A stretch of 64,000 nucleotides of DNA from Mycolicibacterium tusciae JS617 (GCF_000243415.2 NZ_AGJJ02000003.1:62001-126000), one strand, 5' to 3'; counted from the first letter of the stretch, positions 17,829 to 26,718 are shown. The notes: generated by a model from the sequence alone, not told the origin. Program-made: numbers and translations.

Positions 17829-17856
17829 ATTGTAGGGAGTCGGCGATCTTGTCCAA
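17829..17856 (-). promoter_or_regulatory. Predicted sigma70-type promoter of the conjugation operon
   Basis: On the minus strand TTGGAC (17856-17851), 16-bp spacer, TACAAT (17834-17829). The start point would fall inside the palindrome region, about 115 bases before the first start codon. AT content is higher here than in the surrounding DNA. Prediction by consensus only. Confidence 0.5.
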
Positions 17857-17910
17857 ATTGCTGGCCGCGGACCTGAGCATTCCCATTAATGTGTCGCGAG
17901 ACGATTCTCG

Positions 17911-18072
17911 CTAAGGTGTCGGAATCCTCAGGTACTTGCCGTGGGTGAGGATGATGCGCCAGGTGTGTTGGCAGTCATGGCTGAAAATCATGGGTGCTGG
18001 GCTGGGCACTGAGTCGGTAACATCGGTCGTCAGTCGATATCTGGAGCAGGTGTGGCCACGCAGCGTCAAAGG
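17911..18072 (-). pseudogene. C-terminal fragment of an unidentified gene cut by IS256
   Basis: An open frame of 53 codons ending at the TAG at 17913-17911 (residues such as MIFSHDCQHTWRIILTHGKY) extends up to the left end of the IS256 element and has no start of its own. It may be the tail of a gene disrupted by the insertion. Not recognised. Confidence 0.3.
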
Positions 18073-18120
18073 GGAGAGAGCTTGTCAAGATTTTTGTGTA
18101 AGTAGTTGTGCTCGTTTGGG

Positions 18121-18635
18121 TTAGAGGTAGGGGTTGATTCGTTCTGGATAGGCGAGGGCGAGCTGGGCGAGGGCCTGTTTCCAGTTGGTGGTGACCTGGC
18201 CTTCGACGAGGCGTCCTTCGGCGGTGCGTTTCGTTCCTAGTCCGAGCCCGCGTTCCTTGGCGCGGTCGCGGGCTCGTTTGTCCTCGATGTTGCAGATCGC
18301 CAACCACAGCAGCTTCACGACCGCCGTGTCGTTGGGGAAATGGCCTCGGTTCTTGATGATTTTGCGGAGTTGATAGTTCAGCGATTCGATCGAGTTGGTC
18401 GTGTAGATGACTCTGCGCAGCATCGGCGGGAACGCCAGAAACGGGGTGAATCGCTCCCACGCATCATCGAAGACGCGGACGGTATTCGGGTTGGCCTGAC
18501 CGACGTCGGAGGCCGCGAATGCGTCCAACGCCGCCCTGGCCGCCTCGGCATCACTGGCTTGGTACACCGCCTTGAGAGCAGCGGCGACGGCCTTGCGCTG
18601 GCTGTAGGACACGAAGCGCATCGCTGCGCGGATAA
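18121..18635 (-). pseudogene. IS256-family transposase, C-terminal part
   Basis: Encodes the end of a mutator-type transposase from HLIRAAMRFVSYSQRK to the stop. It includes TTNSIESLNYQLRK, which carries the catalytic Glu of the DDE triad. Joined to the part at 22392-23238, with one GGTG copy removed, the reading frame is restored exactly at a total of 1362 nt (453 residues), a normal family length. The gene was therefore whole before the second transposon entered. Confidence 0.85.
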
Positions 18636-18672
18636 GGTGTTCTCTGAACTTATTGGTGCGGAGGGGTGTTCG

Positions 18673-21081
18673 TCAGGTGAGGGTGCGTCCGACGAGGTGG
18701 GTGAAGTGTGGGATGCCGAGGTGGGTGGTGGCTGCTCGGGTGGTGAGTTCATCGAGTTGGGCCAGTTTCTGGTCGGTGCCGGCGAGGCTGATCTGCAGTC
18801 CTTCGACCTCGCCGAGCCAGCCTTCGCGGCGGGCTTCATCGATGCGGGCGCGGAGGTTGTCGCGGATCTCGATCAGGCGGGCTCGCTGGTGGGGGTCCGG
18901 GCGTAGGAGCGGGCATCGCAAGCAGGAGTGCTCGTGGATGCAGGGGGTGGAGTAGGCACGTCCGCAGGTGCCGAGCGAGAGTTTTCGGTGTTCGAAGTGG
19001 CCAAGGAATTCGTCCCATTCGGTGTCGGTGGGTGTGCGGTATTCCTCGCTGGGCCGCAGGGCGCGGCGGCGGGCGAGGAAGGCGCGGTGGCCGGTGATGA
19101 CTTCTTCGGGGTAGACGGCCTTGTAGCCCATGGTGGTGTTGATGTCGCGGTGGCCGACGACGAGCTGGGCGATGTGCGGTGGCATCCCGTTGAGCACAGC
19201 ATCGGTGATAAAGATACGACGGAAGTCGTGTGGCAGGAATCGCAATGGCTGCCCGGTGGTGTCGGTGAGGCCGGTACTGGCCAGTGCTGCGTTGAGCAGC
19301 CGCCGGACCGCGGCCGGGATGATCGGCCGTCGTTCGCCGCCGTAGTGCCGTTGGAATAGTAACGGCATCAATGGGTTCCAGACTTTTTCGTGGTAGTCGT
19401 AGGCGGCGACTAGTGGGACGGCACCGTCGGTGCCGCGGATTCGGCAGACGATCGCTGACAGGACGTCGGCGAGTTCGGGACTGATCACGAGCAGTCGTTC
19501 GCTGTCGGTCTTTGACGGTGCGATGTGCAGCAGCGGGATGAGTTCGCCGGTGCTGGGCAGGGTGTATTGGACGAAGCTGTGATGGTTGAGTTCGCAGAGT
19601 TCCTCGATGCGTAATCCGGTGTGGCGCAGCACTTCGACGATGGCCCAGGCCCAGAAGGACTGGTGTTCTCCGAAGGTAAGGTCGCGGCGGACGCCGGTGT
19701 CGGGGTGCTCGGCCCAGATCTTTGCGCTGGCGTTTCCGCTGGCTAGGGTGCTGCGGCGCAGGGTCTGTCCGGCGCCGGTGAACGTGTGACCGGGCGTGGT
19801 GGCCCGGGCAGCGGCCAGCAGCTCGGCGGCGGCTCGTCGTTCGGTGTTGACTGATGCGACCAGCGTGGGCAGCACCGGAAGGCGTTCGCGTGTGCGCTGA
19901 TCCATGCGGGACTTGCGACGCTGCAGGGATTTCGTTCGTCTCATCTCGTCGGCGCGGATCGGACTCGGTGCTGCCCACGGGCCCCAGCGGGTGGGTTCTT
20001 CCATCGCCCATTGGGCGATGTCGAGGTAGAACGCGCGAACCGTCGCCAGGGTAGACAGGCCCGATTCGCGGGCAAGGATGCGTTGTTTCCATGCCGTGGA
20101 GATCTCTGGTGCCAGCCGGAGTGAGTCGATGCCCGGGTGGTGGTGCTCGAGATCGGCCCAGAACAGTTTGCCGAGCGTGGTCGCGAGTCGCTGCAAAGTC
20201 ACGTAGTCAACAGTGGATTCGCGTTCGCGCAGATAGTCGACGAGCAGGTCGCGAATCGGCTGGCAGGCGATGCCATAGCGGTCGATCAGCTGCTCGACGC
20301 TACTTTGCCCGCTGGTGCCGAACACCCGAACCGTCGACGGGGCGGCTGCCGGAAAGGTACCGATCGCATGTAGCAGGTGGTAAAAGTAGCCGCTGGTGGT
20401 CTTGCCGCCGCCGATATCGGCAATGGTCTGCAGCAGTTGCAGGCAGTCACCGACGGTGATGTCGGCGATCAGGCCGCCCTTGGCGGCTTGGATGACCGCG
20501 ATCCGGCACATTGCAGTTGTTTTCGTGGCGTGGCTGGCCGGATCGGCATCGCAGACCGCTCGCAGCGCCGCCCAGCCGCGCGGGTCGCGCAGCCGTTCCA
20601 GACGGGCAGCCAGATTCTTCGGTGTTCGCGGTGTCATCAACCAGCGCTCCGGTGGGCGCAGCACGTCGGCGCAGATCAATGACGTCACCCCGATAGCAGC
20701 CATGTTGAGGCCGCTCTTGAGGGTTGTCGGTTCCGGGCGAGTGGCCGACCACCAGCCAGCGGCAGCATGCTTCCAGCCGATATTGTCGGTGAACTCGCTC
20801 GTGCTGGCCAGGAATCGGTCCTGCCAAGTGCTGCCCGGGAACTCGGCCAGCCAGTCCACGACGGCCTTGACTCCGCGATGATGCCGCGACTGGGCACGTT
20901 CGGTGGTGCCGAGCAGCGGCTGGGCCAATGCCCGCGCCAGCACCGCGCCCCGGGACGCCCGCGTGATCTCCCACCTCGTCGGCAACCGCCGCGGCGGAAA
21001 CCGGTCCAGCAGCTCCGGTACCGCGTGCAAGCTCGACGGTTTGTAACGAGGATCGGCTACTGCGGCCAGCGATTCGGTCAC
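18673..21081 (-). CDS. Large tyrosine recombinase (TnpB-like), 802 aa
   Basis: GTG 21081 overlaps the upstream stop as GTGA, so the long in-frame extension upstream is not used. Catalytic residues of the phage-integrase family are visible: Arg in RHTGLRIEEL near residue 490, His-x-x-Arg in LPHDFRRIF near 617, His in VVGHRD near 643, and Tyr in NTTMGYKAVY near 651. After the catalytic domain comes a Cys/His cluster (CGRAY, CIHEHSC, CLRC; about 700-725), probably a zinc site, and then a helical tail. N-terminal ~450 residues would be DNA-binding. Such double-size recombinases are typical partners in transposons moved by several tyrosine recombinases. Confidence 0.85.
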   Translation of the reverse strand: MTESLAAVADPRYKPSSLHAVPELLDRFPPRRLPTRWEITRASRGAVLARALAQPLLGTTERAQSRHHRGVKAVVDWLAEFPGSTWQDRFLASTSEFTDNIGWKHAAAGWWSATRPEPTTLKSGLNMAAIGVTSLICADVLRPPERWLMTPRTPKNLAARLERLRDPRGWAALRAVCDADPASHATKTTAMCRIAVIQAAKGGLIADITVGDCLQLLQTIADIGGGKTTSGYFYHLLHAIGTFPAAAPSTVRVFGTSGQSSVEQLIDRYGIACQPIRDLLVDYLRERESTVDYVTLQRLATTLGKLFWADLEHHHPGIDSLRLAPEISTAWKQRILARESGLSTLATVRAFYLDIAQWAMEEPTRWGPWAAPSPIRADEMRRTKSLQRRKSRMDQRTRERLPVLPTLVASVNTERRAAAELLAAARATTPGHTFTGAGQTLRRSTLASGNASAKIWAEHPDTGVRRDLTFGEHQSFWAWAIVEVLRHTGLRIEELCELNHHSFVQYTLPSTGELIPLLHIAPSKTDSERLLVISPELADVLSAIVCRIRGTDGAVPLVAAYDYHEKVWNPLMPLLFQRHYGGERRPIIPAAVRRLLNAALASTGLTDTTGQPLRFLPHDFRRIFITDAVLNGMPPHIAQLVVGHRDINTTMGYKAVYPEEVITGHRAFLARRRALRPSEEYRTPTDTEWDEFLGHFEHRKLSLGTCGRAYSTPCIHEHSCLRCPLLRPDPHQRARLIEIRDNLRARIDEARREGWLGEVEGLQISLAGTDQKLAQLDELTTRAATTHLGIPHFTHLVGRTLT

Positions 21082-22349
21082 CGTGCGCTCCGGCCGAACA
21101 ACACATCCAGTGAGTCCTGGCGATACCGCTGTGGTGCGGATTCTGCACCGAGGGTCGGACCTGGGTTCTGCTTGCCGGCCCGGCGGGAGTGATGCGCCAG
21201 CACCGAGGCGATCACGTCCTCGGGGACCGGGTTCGTATAGATCTGGGTCGTGGTCAGCGAGGCATGCCCGAGTACCCATTGGACGTCGGTGATCGGCATC
21301 CCCGGATCCCGGGCCATCCGGTAGGCAGCCGTGTGCCGCAGGTCGTGCAACGTCCAGTTCGCCCCCAGGATCGCATTGACACGAGTGAACATCCGATGCG
21401 CAGCGTGATAGGTCAACCGCCGGAACGGGCGCCGCAGCGTCCACCACAACGGCTGATTCGGACCCTCGGACACCAGACCACGCATCTGATGCTGGTAAAG
21501 CCGCAACCACACGAACGCATCCGGTGACGCCGGAACCTGCTGCGACACCTGAGAGCCCTTGCGCACCACCGCGATCAGCTGCCTACCCGGATTCGCATCG
21601 CCCTGACAGGCACCGAGCAGTTCTGAGGCCCGAGCACCGGTCGACACCCACAACGCCACCAGTGCCCGGTCCCGATGCGACCCCAGCCGGGCGAACAACT
21701 CATCGAACCGGGCATCCGGAATACTGCGCGGCGCCCGCGGCACCAGCCGCGGCCGATACTGCCCCGACCGCTCCCGTCGATACGGCTCCATCGGATTGTG
21801 ATGCGCATGCGGCCGACCCGCGCGACTACGATTGCGGGACGACGGAAACGGATTCACCAGCGGGCCGGTCCCAGCCTCGCGATGGAACTCGTAGAAGCTG
21901 CGAAGCACCGTCTCCGAATGCGCCCGCGTCGTCGCCGCATACTTGCGTCCAGGCCCCACCTTCCCGGTCACTAGATTCGGCCGCGGCTCCGGCAGCCCCC
22001 TGCCCGAACGGCGGTTCGGCTTGTCCGCCAACCGGATCCAGACGCTGAAGTCACGAGCTTCCGCCTGGGTCGCCTGATTCCACGGCACCTGGACCGACCA
22101 CAAGAACCGGAACCACCGCAACAACGCCAGCCCATACGACCGTTGCGTCGCCGAGGACCGGCCAGCCGCGCTGAGATCCCGCAAGAACGCATCCACCGCC
22201 GCAACCGGCACGCCGGACGGATCCAGCAGCCGCCACGGCTGCCACACGTCGCCGGTGCCCACCAACAAACCGGCGCGAACGACCACCAGACCCACCAGAT
22301 CCCGTGGGGCCTCCTCCGGCACGACCATGGCGAGGAACCATAACCACAC
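21078..22349 (-). CDS. Tyrosine recombinase (TnpA-like), 423 aa
   Basis: Phage-integrase family protein. An N-terminal SAM-like DNA-binding region (about residues 40-170, with TQRSYGLALLRWFRFLW) is followed by the catalytic domain with Arg in STGARASELLG near 236, LHDLRHT near 337, GHASLTTTQ near 359 and Tyr in IYTN near 370. Start taken as GTG 22349; ATG 22328 is an alternative and neither has a good ribosome site. Likely acts together with the large recombinase encoded next to it to excise and insert the element as a circle. Confidence 0.85.
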   Translation of the reverse strand: MWLWFLAMVVPEEAPRDLVGLVVVRAGLLVGTGDVWQPWRLLDPSGVPVAAVDAFLRDLSAAGRSSATQRSYGLALLRWFRFLWSVQVPWNQATQAEARDFSVWIRLADKPNRRSGRGLPEPRPNLVTGKVGPGRKYAATTRAHSETVLRSFYEFHREAGTGPLVNPFPSSRNRSRAGRPHAHHNPMEPYRRERSGQYRPRLVPRAPRSIPDARFDELFARLGSHRDRALVALWVSTGARASELLGACQGDANPGRQLIAVVRKGSQVSQQVPASPDAFVWLRLYQHQMRGLVSEGPNQPLWWTLRRPFRRLTYHAAHRMFTRVNAILGANWTLHDLRHTAAYRMARDPGMPITDVQWVLGHASLTTTQIYTNPVPEDVIASVLAHHSRRAGKQNPGPTLGAESAPQRYRQDSLDVLFGRSAR

Positions 22350-22391
22350 CCGCTCTGAGCTGCAACAACTCCGGAGTTAGTTCAGTCAACA

Positions 22392-23238
22392 GGTGCACGA
22401 CGCAGGTCTGCACGAGCGAGTCCGGCCAGGTCGCCTCGATCGCCTCAGGGAAGCCGGTCAGGCCATCGCAGCAGACGATCAGCACATCGGCGAGGCCGCG
22501 ATTGGCCAACTCGGCGCACACCCCGGCCCAGAACTTCGCGCCCTCGGTGGCCTGAATCCAAATTCCCAGAACGTGTTTCACGCCCTCCATATCCACGCCG
22601 ACGGCGATGTGGGCAGCCTTGTTGCGCACGTGAGCACCGTCGCGGACCTTGACCACGATCGCGTCGAGGTAGATCACCGGGTAGAACGATTCGAGCGGGC
22701 GACGCTGCCAGGCCAGGACCTCGTCGAGGATCTCGTCGGTGATCTTGGAGATCGTCTCGCGACTGATCTCGGTCCCGATCGTCGAGGCCAGGTGATGCTC
22801 GATGTCGCGCACGGTCATCCCGCCGGCGTAGAGCGAGACGATCATGTCGTCAAGCCCGCCCACGCGCCGTGAGCCTTTGGGGACCAGCGTGGGTGTGAAC
22901 GTGGCATCACGATCGCGTGGGATCGCCAGCTCGACGTCGCCCACGCTGGTGGCCACCGTCTTCGCAGACGAGCCGTTGCGCGAGTTCGGGAACAACGCGG
23001 CCTCGGGGTCGCCCTTGTCGTAGCCGAGATGATCGCTGAGCTCGGCCTGCAAGCCCCGCTCAAGTCCGGCCTTGATCAATTGCTGGATCAGTCCGTCCTT
23101 GCCATCGAGTTGTACCTCGCCGGCGTCGATCATCGAATACAGCTCATCAAGGGCGCCCGAGGCCTCCAGGGCCTTCACACCAGCCTGCTGCGCACGCCGG
23201 CGTTCCTCACGGTCAAGCTTCTTATCCACCACAGTCAT
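22392..23238 (-). pseudogene. IS256-family transposase, N-terminal part
   Basis: Starts MTVVDKKLDREE at 23238 and matches mutator-type transposases through VQTCVVHL. Two catalytic Asp are visible, in IYLDAIVVKVRDG and CCDGLTGFPEAI. The frame then passes into the inserted transposon and reads nonsense to 22051. The catalytic Glu is on the separate part at 18121-18635, so this half cannot be active. Confidence 0.85.
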
Positions 23239-23349
23239 CAGTGTCTCGGCTTTCAGTCAGGAGCACAGCTACCTCACACAAACCATCTGACACGCCCAAG
23301 GGAGAAGCGGGCGGTCGTCAAGAAGGCGGTCGTCAAGCAATGGCCCCAA

Positions 23350-23475
23350 GGAAAGCCCGCCCCACCCGGCGACACGGGACCAATCAACCACGCCACCACA
23401 CCGAAACCAGTACCCAGCAGCACAATTCACCACCAGACCGGACCCACATCAATTTCTATGAATAATCGAGGCTAG
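23350..23475. mobile_element. Remnant of an IS1380-type right end
   Basis: The stretch from GGAAAGCCCGCCCC to AATCGAGGCTAG matches in start, end and length the terminal non-coding part of the IS1380 copy at 55555-55677, while the middle has diverged. No transposase coding remains here. It marks an older IS1380 insertion next to which IS256 lies. Confidence 0.55.
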
Positions 23476-23559
23476 ATTAGAAAGGGCCAATCCGAACTCA
23501 CTGTTGTGAAACCCTGCCTGGCTGCTCGATAGTTTGGGCACAGGGTTCATGCTGGTGGG

Positions 23560-23799
23560 GTGAGAACCAGCGAGGTAGCCGCCCGGCTCCACGTCAATAC
23601 CCAGACCCTGCGCTACTACGAGCGCCGCGGGCTACTACCGCGACCGGAGCGAACCCGCTCGGGGTTTCGGGCCAACACTGGCTCCACCCTCAATGATGTC
23701 GAGGAACTGCTAAATCTGGCCGACGGCCCCGCCTCCTGTGGCGACGCCAAGACGATGGCCCGTACCCGGATCGCCGACCTGCAGCCGCGCCCAGCGTGA
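23560..23799 (+). pseudogene. MerR-family regulator, internally deleted and truncated
   Basis: GTG start; the HTH begins MRTSEVAARLHVNTQTLRYY and continues RRGLLPRPERTRSGFR as in mercury-type MerR proteins. It then jumps to LNDVEELLNLADGPASCGDAKTMARTRIADL, omitting some 15-20 residues (the stretch that normally joins the wing to the dimerisation helix), and ends after 79 codons instead of about 130. It probably once regulated the adjacent mercury genes and is unlikely to be functional. Confidence 0.7.
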
Positions 23800-23867
23800 A
23801 TGCCCGATCCTGCACGACATCCAAACCGCCGCAACCACACCACCGTCGACCGCCCAGGAGTGACCGC

Positions 23868-24161
23868 ATGCGAATCGAACTACTCACCGCGCCGGACTGC
23901 CCCAACGCCGCAGCCGCCCGACGGGTCATCACCGACTGCCTCACCAGCCTGGGCCTCGACGTGCCGATCATCGACCAGGTAGGTCGCTACCCATCACCGA
24001 CAGTCCTCGTCAACGGTGTCGATGTGATGTGCCCCGAGGCTGCAGCGCCGGTCGGTGACGTGTGCCGACTCGACCTGCCCACACCGCAAAACGTTCTGGA
24101 CGCATTGCGCGCCAACACATTGCATCACGTCCAAACCCCGTCACGGCCAACGGAATTGTGA
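23868..24161 (+). CDS. Small thioredoxin-like protein of a mercury cluster, 97 aa
   Basis: ATG 23868 follows AGGAG at good spacing. The product starts MRIELLTAPDCPNAAAARRV and contains YPSPTVLVNGVDVMCPE, a glutaredoxin/thioredoxin-like fold with a lone Cys where the active site would be. Proteins of this type accompany organomercurial lyase genes in actinobacteria. Here it lies between a broken merR-like gene and a merB remnant. It may still be translated, but without an intact lyase its role is unclear. Confidence 0.6.
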   Translation: MRIELLTAPDCPNAAAARRVITDCLTSLGLDVPIIDQVGRYPSPTVLVNGVDVMCPEAAAPVGDVCRLDLPTPQNVLDALRANTLHHVQTPSRPTEL

Positions 24162-24198
24162 TGGCCGAACAGCCCGCAATGACGATCGGTGACCTGGC

Positions 24199-24480
24199 GT
24201 GCCACACCACCTCTACACGTGGTGCGCCGATACCCTGCTCACGCTACCCGACGACCGATACTCTGCATTCGCCTGACCGTCGATCCGCAATCCGGTGTCA
24301 CGAACCCTTCCCCTGCCACCGCCGAACCGAAAGGCCTTAAGATAACCGCGGGCGTCCGTGTAACCAACGTGGTGAGATACCACAACTATCCGCGTCCTCG
24401 GCGGCATTGAATTCGTCCCGTCGCCGTGCCGCGCCGAACTGATCGACAAGGCCTGCGACGACTTCTTTGCGGTTCCACCC
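24199..24480 (+). pseudogene. Organomercurial lyase (merB) remnant
   Basis: Fragments in two frames resemble MerB: HHLYTWCADTLLTLPD (family pattern LYxWCAxDTL) followed by a frame break and RLTVDPQSGVTNPSPATA (family pattern RLTV-P-G-SPATA). Further downstream the similarity fades. The catalytic Cys region is not recognisable, so the enzyme is lost. Confidence 0.55.
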
Positions 24481-24509
24481 CTGGGCGTCACATCCGCCGT
24501 CGAGGCGAC

Positions 24510-25073
24510 TCACAGGTTACGCAGGTCATCCGTGTTGTCGTTCGCTGCAGCTCGCACCGCGACAAGAACGTCATTGATCTGCGGGAGGTCGGCGGCAGTG
24601 GTGCTGCGGTGTGCGTACACGACTTTCCCTGTGCGATCGAGTACGAAGGTCCCGCGGCCTTGAAGGAAGTGCGCGCTCATACCAATTCGGCTGCCAGAGC
24701 GAAGAGCGCGAATCATCTTCGCCGGAGAGAAAGCCAGGTAGCGCGAGAGCGAGAATTTGGTGATGTCGGCGGCCTGTTCGAGTTGGCGGTCCGAATCACT
24801 CACGCAGTCGAACGGGATCGCACGATCGGCACACGAACCCCCAACTGACCCAACGTCCTCGCGATACACAATCACCACCCGGGCGCCGCACGCCTCTAGA
24901 TCGTCTCTCACCGCGACGAGATCCCGGGCGGCCTGTTGACAGAACGGGCACCACATCCGGTGAAAGGCGACCACTACGGGCCCTTTCCCGAGCAGCTGCC
25001 ATACGGTGACCGGTCCTCGTGGCGATTCCACTCTGATGCCAGTGGGGAAGGTCGTACCAACATCAACGTGCAC
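24510..25073 (-). CDS. AhpC/TSA-type peroxiredoxin-like protein, 187 aa
   Basis: Start chosen at GTG 25073 behind GAAGGG; the frame is open further upstream, but that extension would run through the operator palindrome. Thioredoxin fold with candidate active site WCPFCQQ (Cys42, Cys45), preceded by GPVVVAFHRM as in AhpC/TSA proteins, and later FVLDRTGKVVYAHRS. It should reduce peroxides or act as a thiol oxidoreductase in the cytoplasm. Divergent from a tetR gene with a TGTACT-N4-AGTACA operator between them, so the regulator probably controls both. Confidence 0.8.
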   Translation of the reverse strand: MHVDVGTTFPTGIRVESPRGPVTVWQLLGKGPVVVAFHRMWCPFCQQAARDLVAVRDDLEACGARVVIVYREDVGSVGGSCADRAIPFDCVSDSDRQLEQAADITKFSLSRYLAFSPAKMIRALRSGSRIGMSAHFLQGRGTFVLDRTGKVVYAHRSTTAADLPQINDVLVAVRAAANDNTDDLRNL

Positions 25074-25123
25074 GGGAGTCCCTTCGATCGGACGACGCCG
25101 ACATGATGGGCGCCGTTCCTTAC

Positions 25124-25139
25124 TGTACTTTACAGTACA
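25124..25139. promoter_or_regulatory. TGTAC-type operator 1 (TGTACT-N4-AGTACA)
   Basis: TGTACT TTAC AGTACA, extended by C/G to 7-bp arms (25123-25140). It sits 50 bases from both the GTG of the peroxiredoxin gene and the ATG of tetR. Same architecture as the sites at 28828, 40582, 42073, 42888 and 52892. Confidence 0.75.
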
Positions 25140-25190
25140 GTTTCTCTGTGTCATCTACCATGGAAGACAAGTTGTTCTTCGACGGGATTG

Positions 25191-25808
25191 ATGACTGTGA
25201 TCACAACTCCTACAACGGATCGCGGGCGGGCTACGGTCGGTCGCATCCTTGACGCCGCCTGTGAGCTCTTCACCAGACAAGGTGTCCACGCGACAACCCT
25301 CGACGATATTGGTATTGCGGCGGGTGTCGGACGTGGGCAGCTCTACCATTTCTTCGCCGACAAGGCCGACATCGTCGCCGACATGGCTTCACGCCAAGTT
25401 CAGCGCGTGCTCGACGAGGTACGGTCCGCCATCACAGATATGTCCACGGCCGAGGACGTGCAGCGATTCTGCGACGAACTGGTCAGCCATCACAGCGAGC
25501 CCGATGCCGTGATCCGCTGTCCGATGGGGGCATTGATTCACCAACTCACCGACAGTGACGAGGCTGCCCGGGCAGCGCTGAAGGCGGGCTTCGCGCAGTG
25601 GGAGACCCTCCTGGCGGAAGGGCTTCGACGTGTCGCCGACAACGGCGGGCTGATTCCCGGCGCCGATCCACCAGTAATGGCGGTCGGGCTGCTGGCCGCT
25701 TACCAGGGAGGCTTGCTCCTGGCCGAGCTCAGCGGCGATGTCGAGCCGCTTCGGCGTGCGTTGGGAACCGTTACCGGACTGGCGCTCGCTCCGTTCGCTC
25801 CAGCGTGA
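25191..25808 (+). CDS. TetR/AcrR-family regulator (TetR1), 205 aa
   Basis: N-terminal HTH (TTLDDIGIAAGVGRGQLYHFFADKADI) followed by a ligand domain containing IRCPMGALIHQL, a Cys-bearing motif shared with the other regulators of this region (CPLG, CSLG, CELG). The start may be ATG 25191 or the preceding TTG. Divergent from a peroxiredoxin gene with operator 1 in between: the usual layout of an autoregulated TetR pair. Likely the local, and perhaps regional, repressor of TGTAC-type sites. Ligand unknown; an electrophile or oxidant is a guess from the target genes. Confidence 0.85.
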   Translation: MTVITTPTTDRGRATVGRILDAACELFTRQGVHATTLDDIGIAAGVGRGQLYHFFADKADIVADMASRQVQRVLDEVRSAITDMSTAEDVQRFCDELVSHHSEPDAVIRCPMGALIHQLTDSDEAARAALKAGFAQWETLLAEGLRRVADNGGLIPGADPPVMAVGLLAAYQGGLLLAELSGDVEPLRRALGTVTGLALAPFAPA

Positions 25809-25851
25809 GCCAGCGGCCTGAAGGACCCGATCAAGAAACCCCCGACTCTGG

Positions 25852-26484
25852 TCAGCGCCGGGGGGCCGACTTACCGCGTAGTGTGGCGAGGGCGTTGTCC
25901 ACCGCGTCCTGAAGGATATCGGCGTTGCCGTGGATCCGAGCCAGCAGCATTCCGCCCTGCAGGGCGGCGATGAGCGTTTGTGCGAGGAGGTGCGGATCTG
26001 CGCTTCGGCGCAGCTGCCCGCGGTCACGCATCTTTTGCAGACCCGCCGTGAGCAACCCCTCCCACCGACCGAACGCGGCGTCAAGCGTCGGGACATAGGA
26101 ATCGTCGTTTTTCAGTTCAGCGGCCATCGAGCCCAGCGGGCAGGCGAACGGCCCCCCGGGAACCCGGTGCATGTCGACGATCTGATCGGCCCATCGGCGC
26201 AGCCCCGCCCATGAGTCCACCCGAGCAATTCCGGGTTGAGCGTCCAGTATGAGTTCTAATTGCCGGTCGATAACGGCCCGCACTAGGTCTGACTTGTCGG
26301 CGAAATAGTGGTAGAGCTGCGATTTGCCACAGCCGGCGGCCGCCAACACATCATCCAGACTGGTCGCGCCCACTCCGCGCTCGTACATCATGGTCGCGGC
26401 CGCGTCAACGATCGCTGCCCGACTCCGACGCCCCCGTTCTGTGGCGGGGAGGCTGGATCCCTCCGGCAGGCTCGTTTTGGGCAT
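25852..26484 (-). CDS. TetR/AcrR-family regulator (TetR2), 210 aa
   Basis: HTH SLDDVLAAAGCGKSQLYHYFADKSDLVRAVIDRQLELIL, then a C-terminal domain with GGPFACPLGSMAAELKNDD. It is clearly related to TetR3 (43553-44167), less so to TetR1. Convergent with TetR1; no TGTAC-type operator precedes it. Starts MPKTSLPEG at ATG 26484. It may bind the same operators, since HTH recognition-helix sequences of TetR2 and TetR3 (GCGKSQLYHYF) are identical. Target unproven. Confidence 0.85.
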   Translation of the reverse strand: MPKTSLPEGSSLPATERGRRSRAAIVDAAATMMYERGVGATSLDDVLAAAGCGKSQLYHYFADKSDLVRAVIDRQLELILDAQPGIARVDSWAGLRRWADQIVDMHRVPGGPFACPLGSMAAELKNDDSYVPTLDAAFGRWEGLLTAGLQKMRDRGQLRRSADPHLLAQTLIAALQGGMLLARIHGNADILQDAVDNALATLRGKSAPRR

Positions 26485-26718
26485 CGGGTCACGATATCGC
26501 TTCCAGGCCCGACCCAGCCGATGGCAGGTCCTTCACGTCAACGAGTTCGTCATGCCCAGCGAGCCGCGCGACCGCCACCCAACGCGCCAGCGGACGGTTC
26601 CCCGCGCGCCGGCATGATCAGCGGCGACAGAGCAAACGACGGTCCCGCCGATGAAATCCGGTCCAAGCGACGCGAATTTCATGTGCGCTGAGATGGATTG
26701 CCGCCTATCGTCGCCCTG

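Larger units (their letters stand above)
18640..22391 (-). mobile_element. Two-recombinase (Tn554-like) transposon inserted in IS256
   Basis: Ends carry related inverted repeats: left TGTTCTCTGAACTTATT (18638-18654), right TGTTGACTGAACTAACT (minus strand from 22391). GGTG is present at both junctions (18636-18639 and 22392-22395), consistent with a 4-bp target duplication or a shared core. Cargo is only two coupled tyrosine recombinase genes, and the second gene stops about 20 bp from the left end. The resemblance is to Tn554-type TnpA/TnpB or RIT elements, but no third recombinase is present. Confidence 0.8.
18084..23291 (-). mobile_element. IS256-family element, interrupted by a second transposon
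   Basis: Imperfect inverted repeats bound the element: left 18084-18113 (starting GTCAAGATTTTTGTG and ending GTTGTGCTC) and right 23291-23261 on the minus strand (starting GTCAGATGGTTTGTGTG and ending GCTGTGCTC). Inside is one mutator-type transposase gene split in two by a 3.75-kb insertion. No target duplication is visible immediately outside these repeats, so the outer junctions may have been rearranged. Confidence 0.75.

Noticed and set aside
21082..21510. N-terminal extension of the large recombinase
   Set aside because: It lies inside the other recombinase gene in a different frame; the GTGA overlap at 21081 gives the proper start.
23308..23337. Direct repeat GGCGGTCGTCAAG near the IS256 end as a target duplication
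   Set aside because: Both copies are on the same side of the element, so this is not a flanking duplication.
25836..25866. CCCCCG...CGGGGG stem between convergent tetR genes as a terminator
   Set aside because: It overlaps the end of the tetR2 coding sequence and the loop is long; not convincing.
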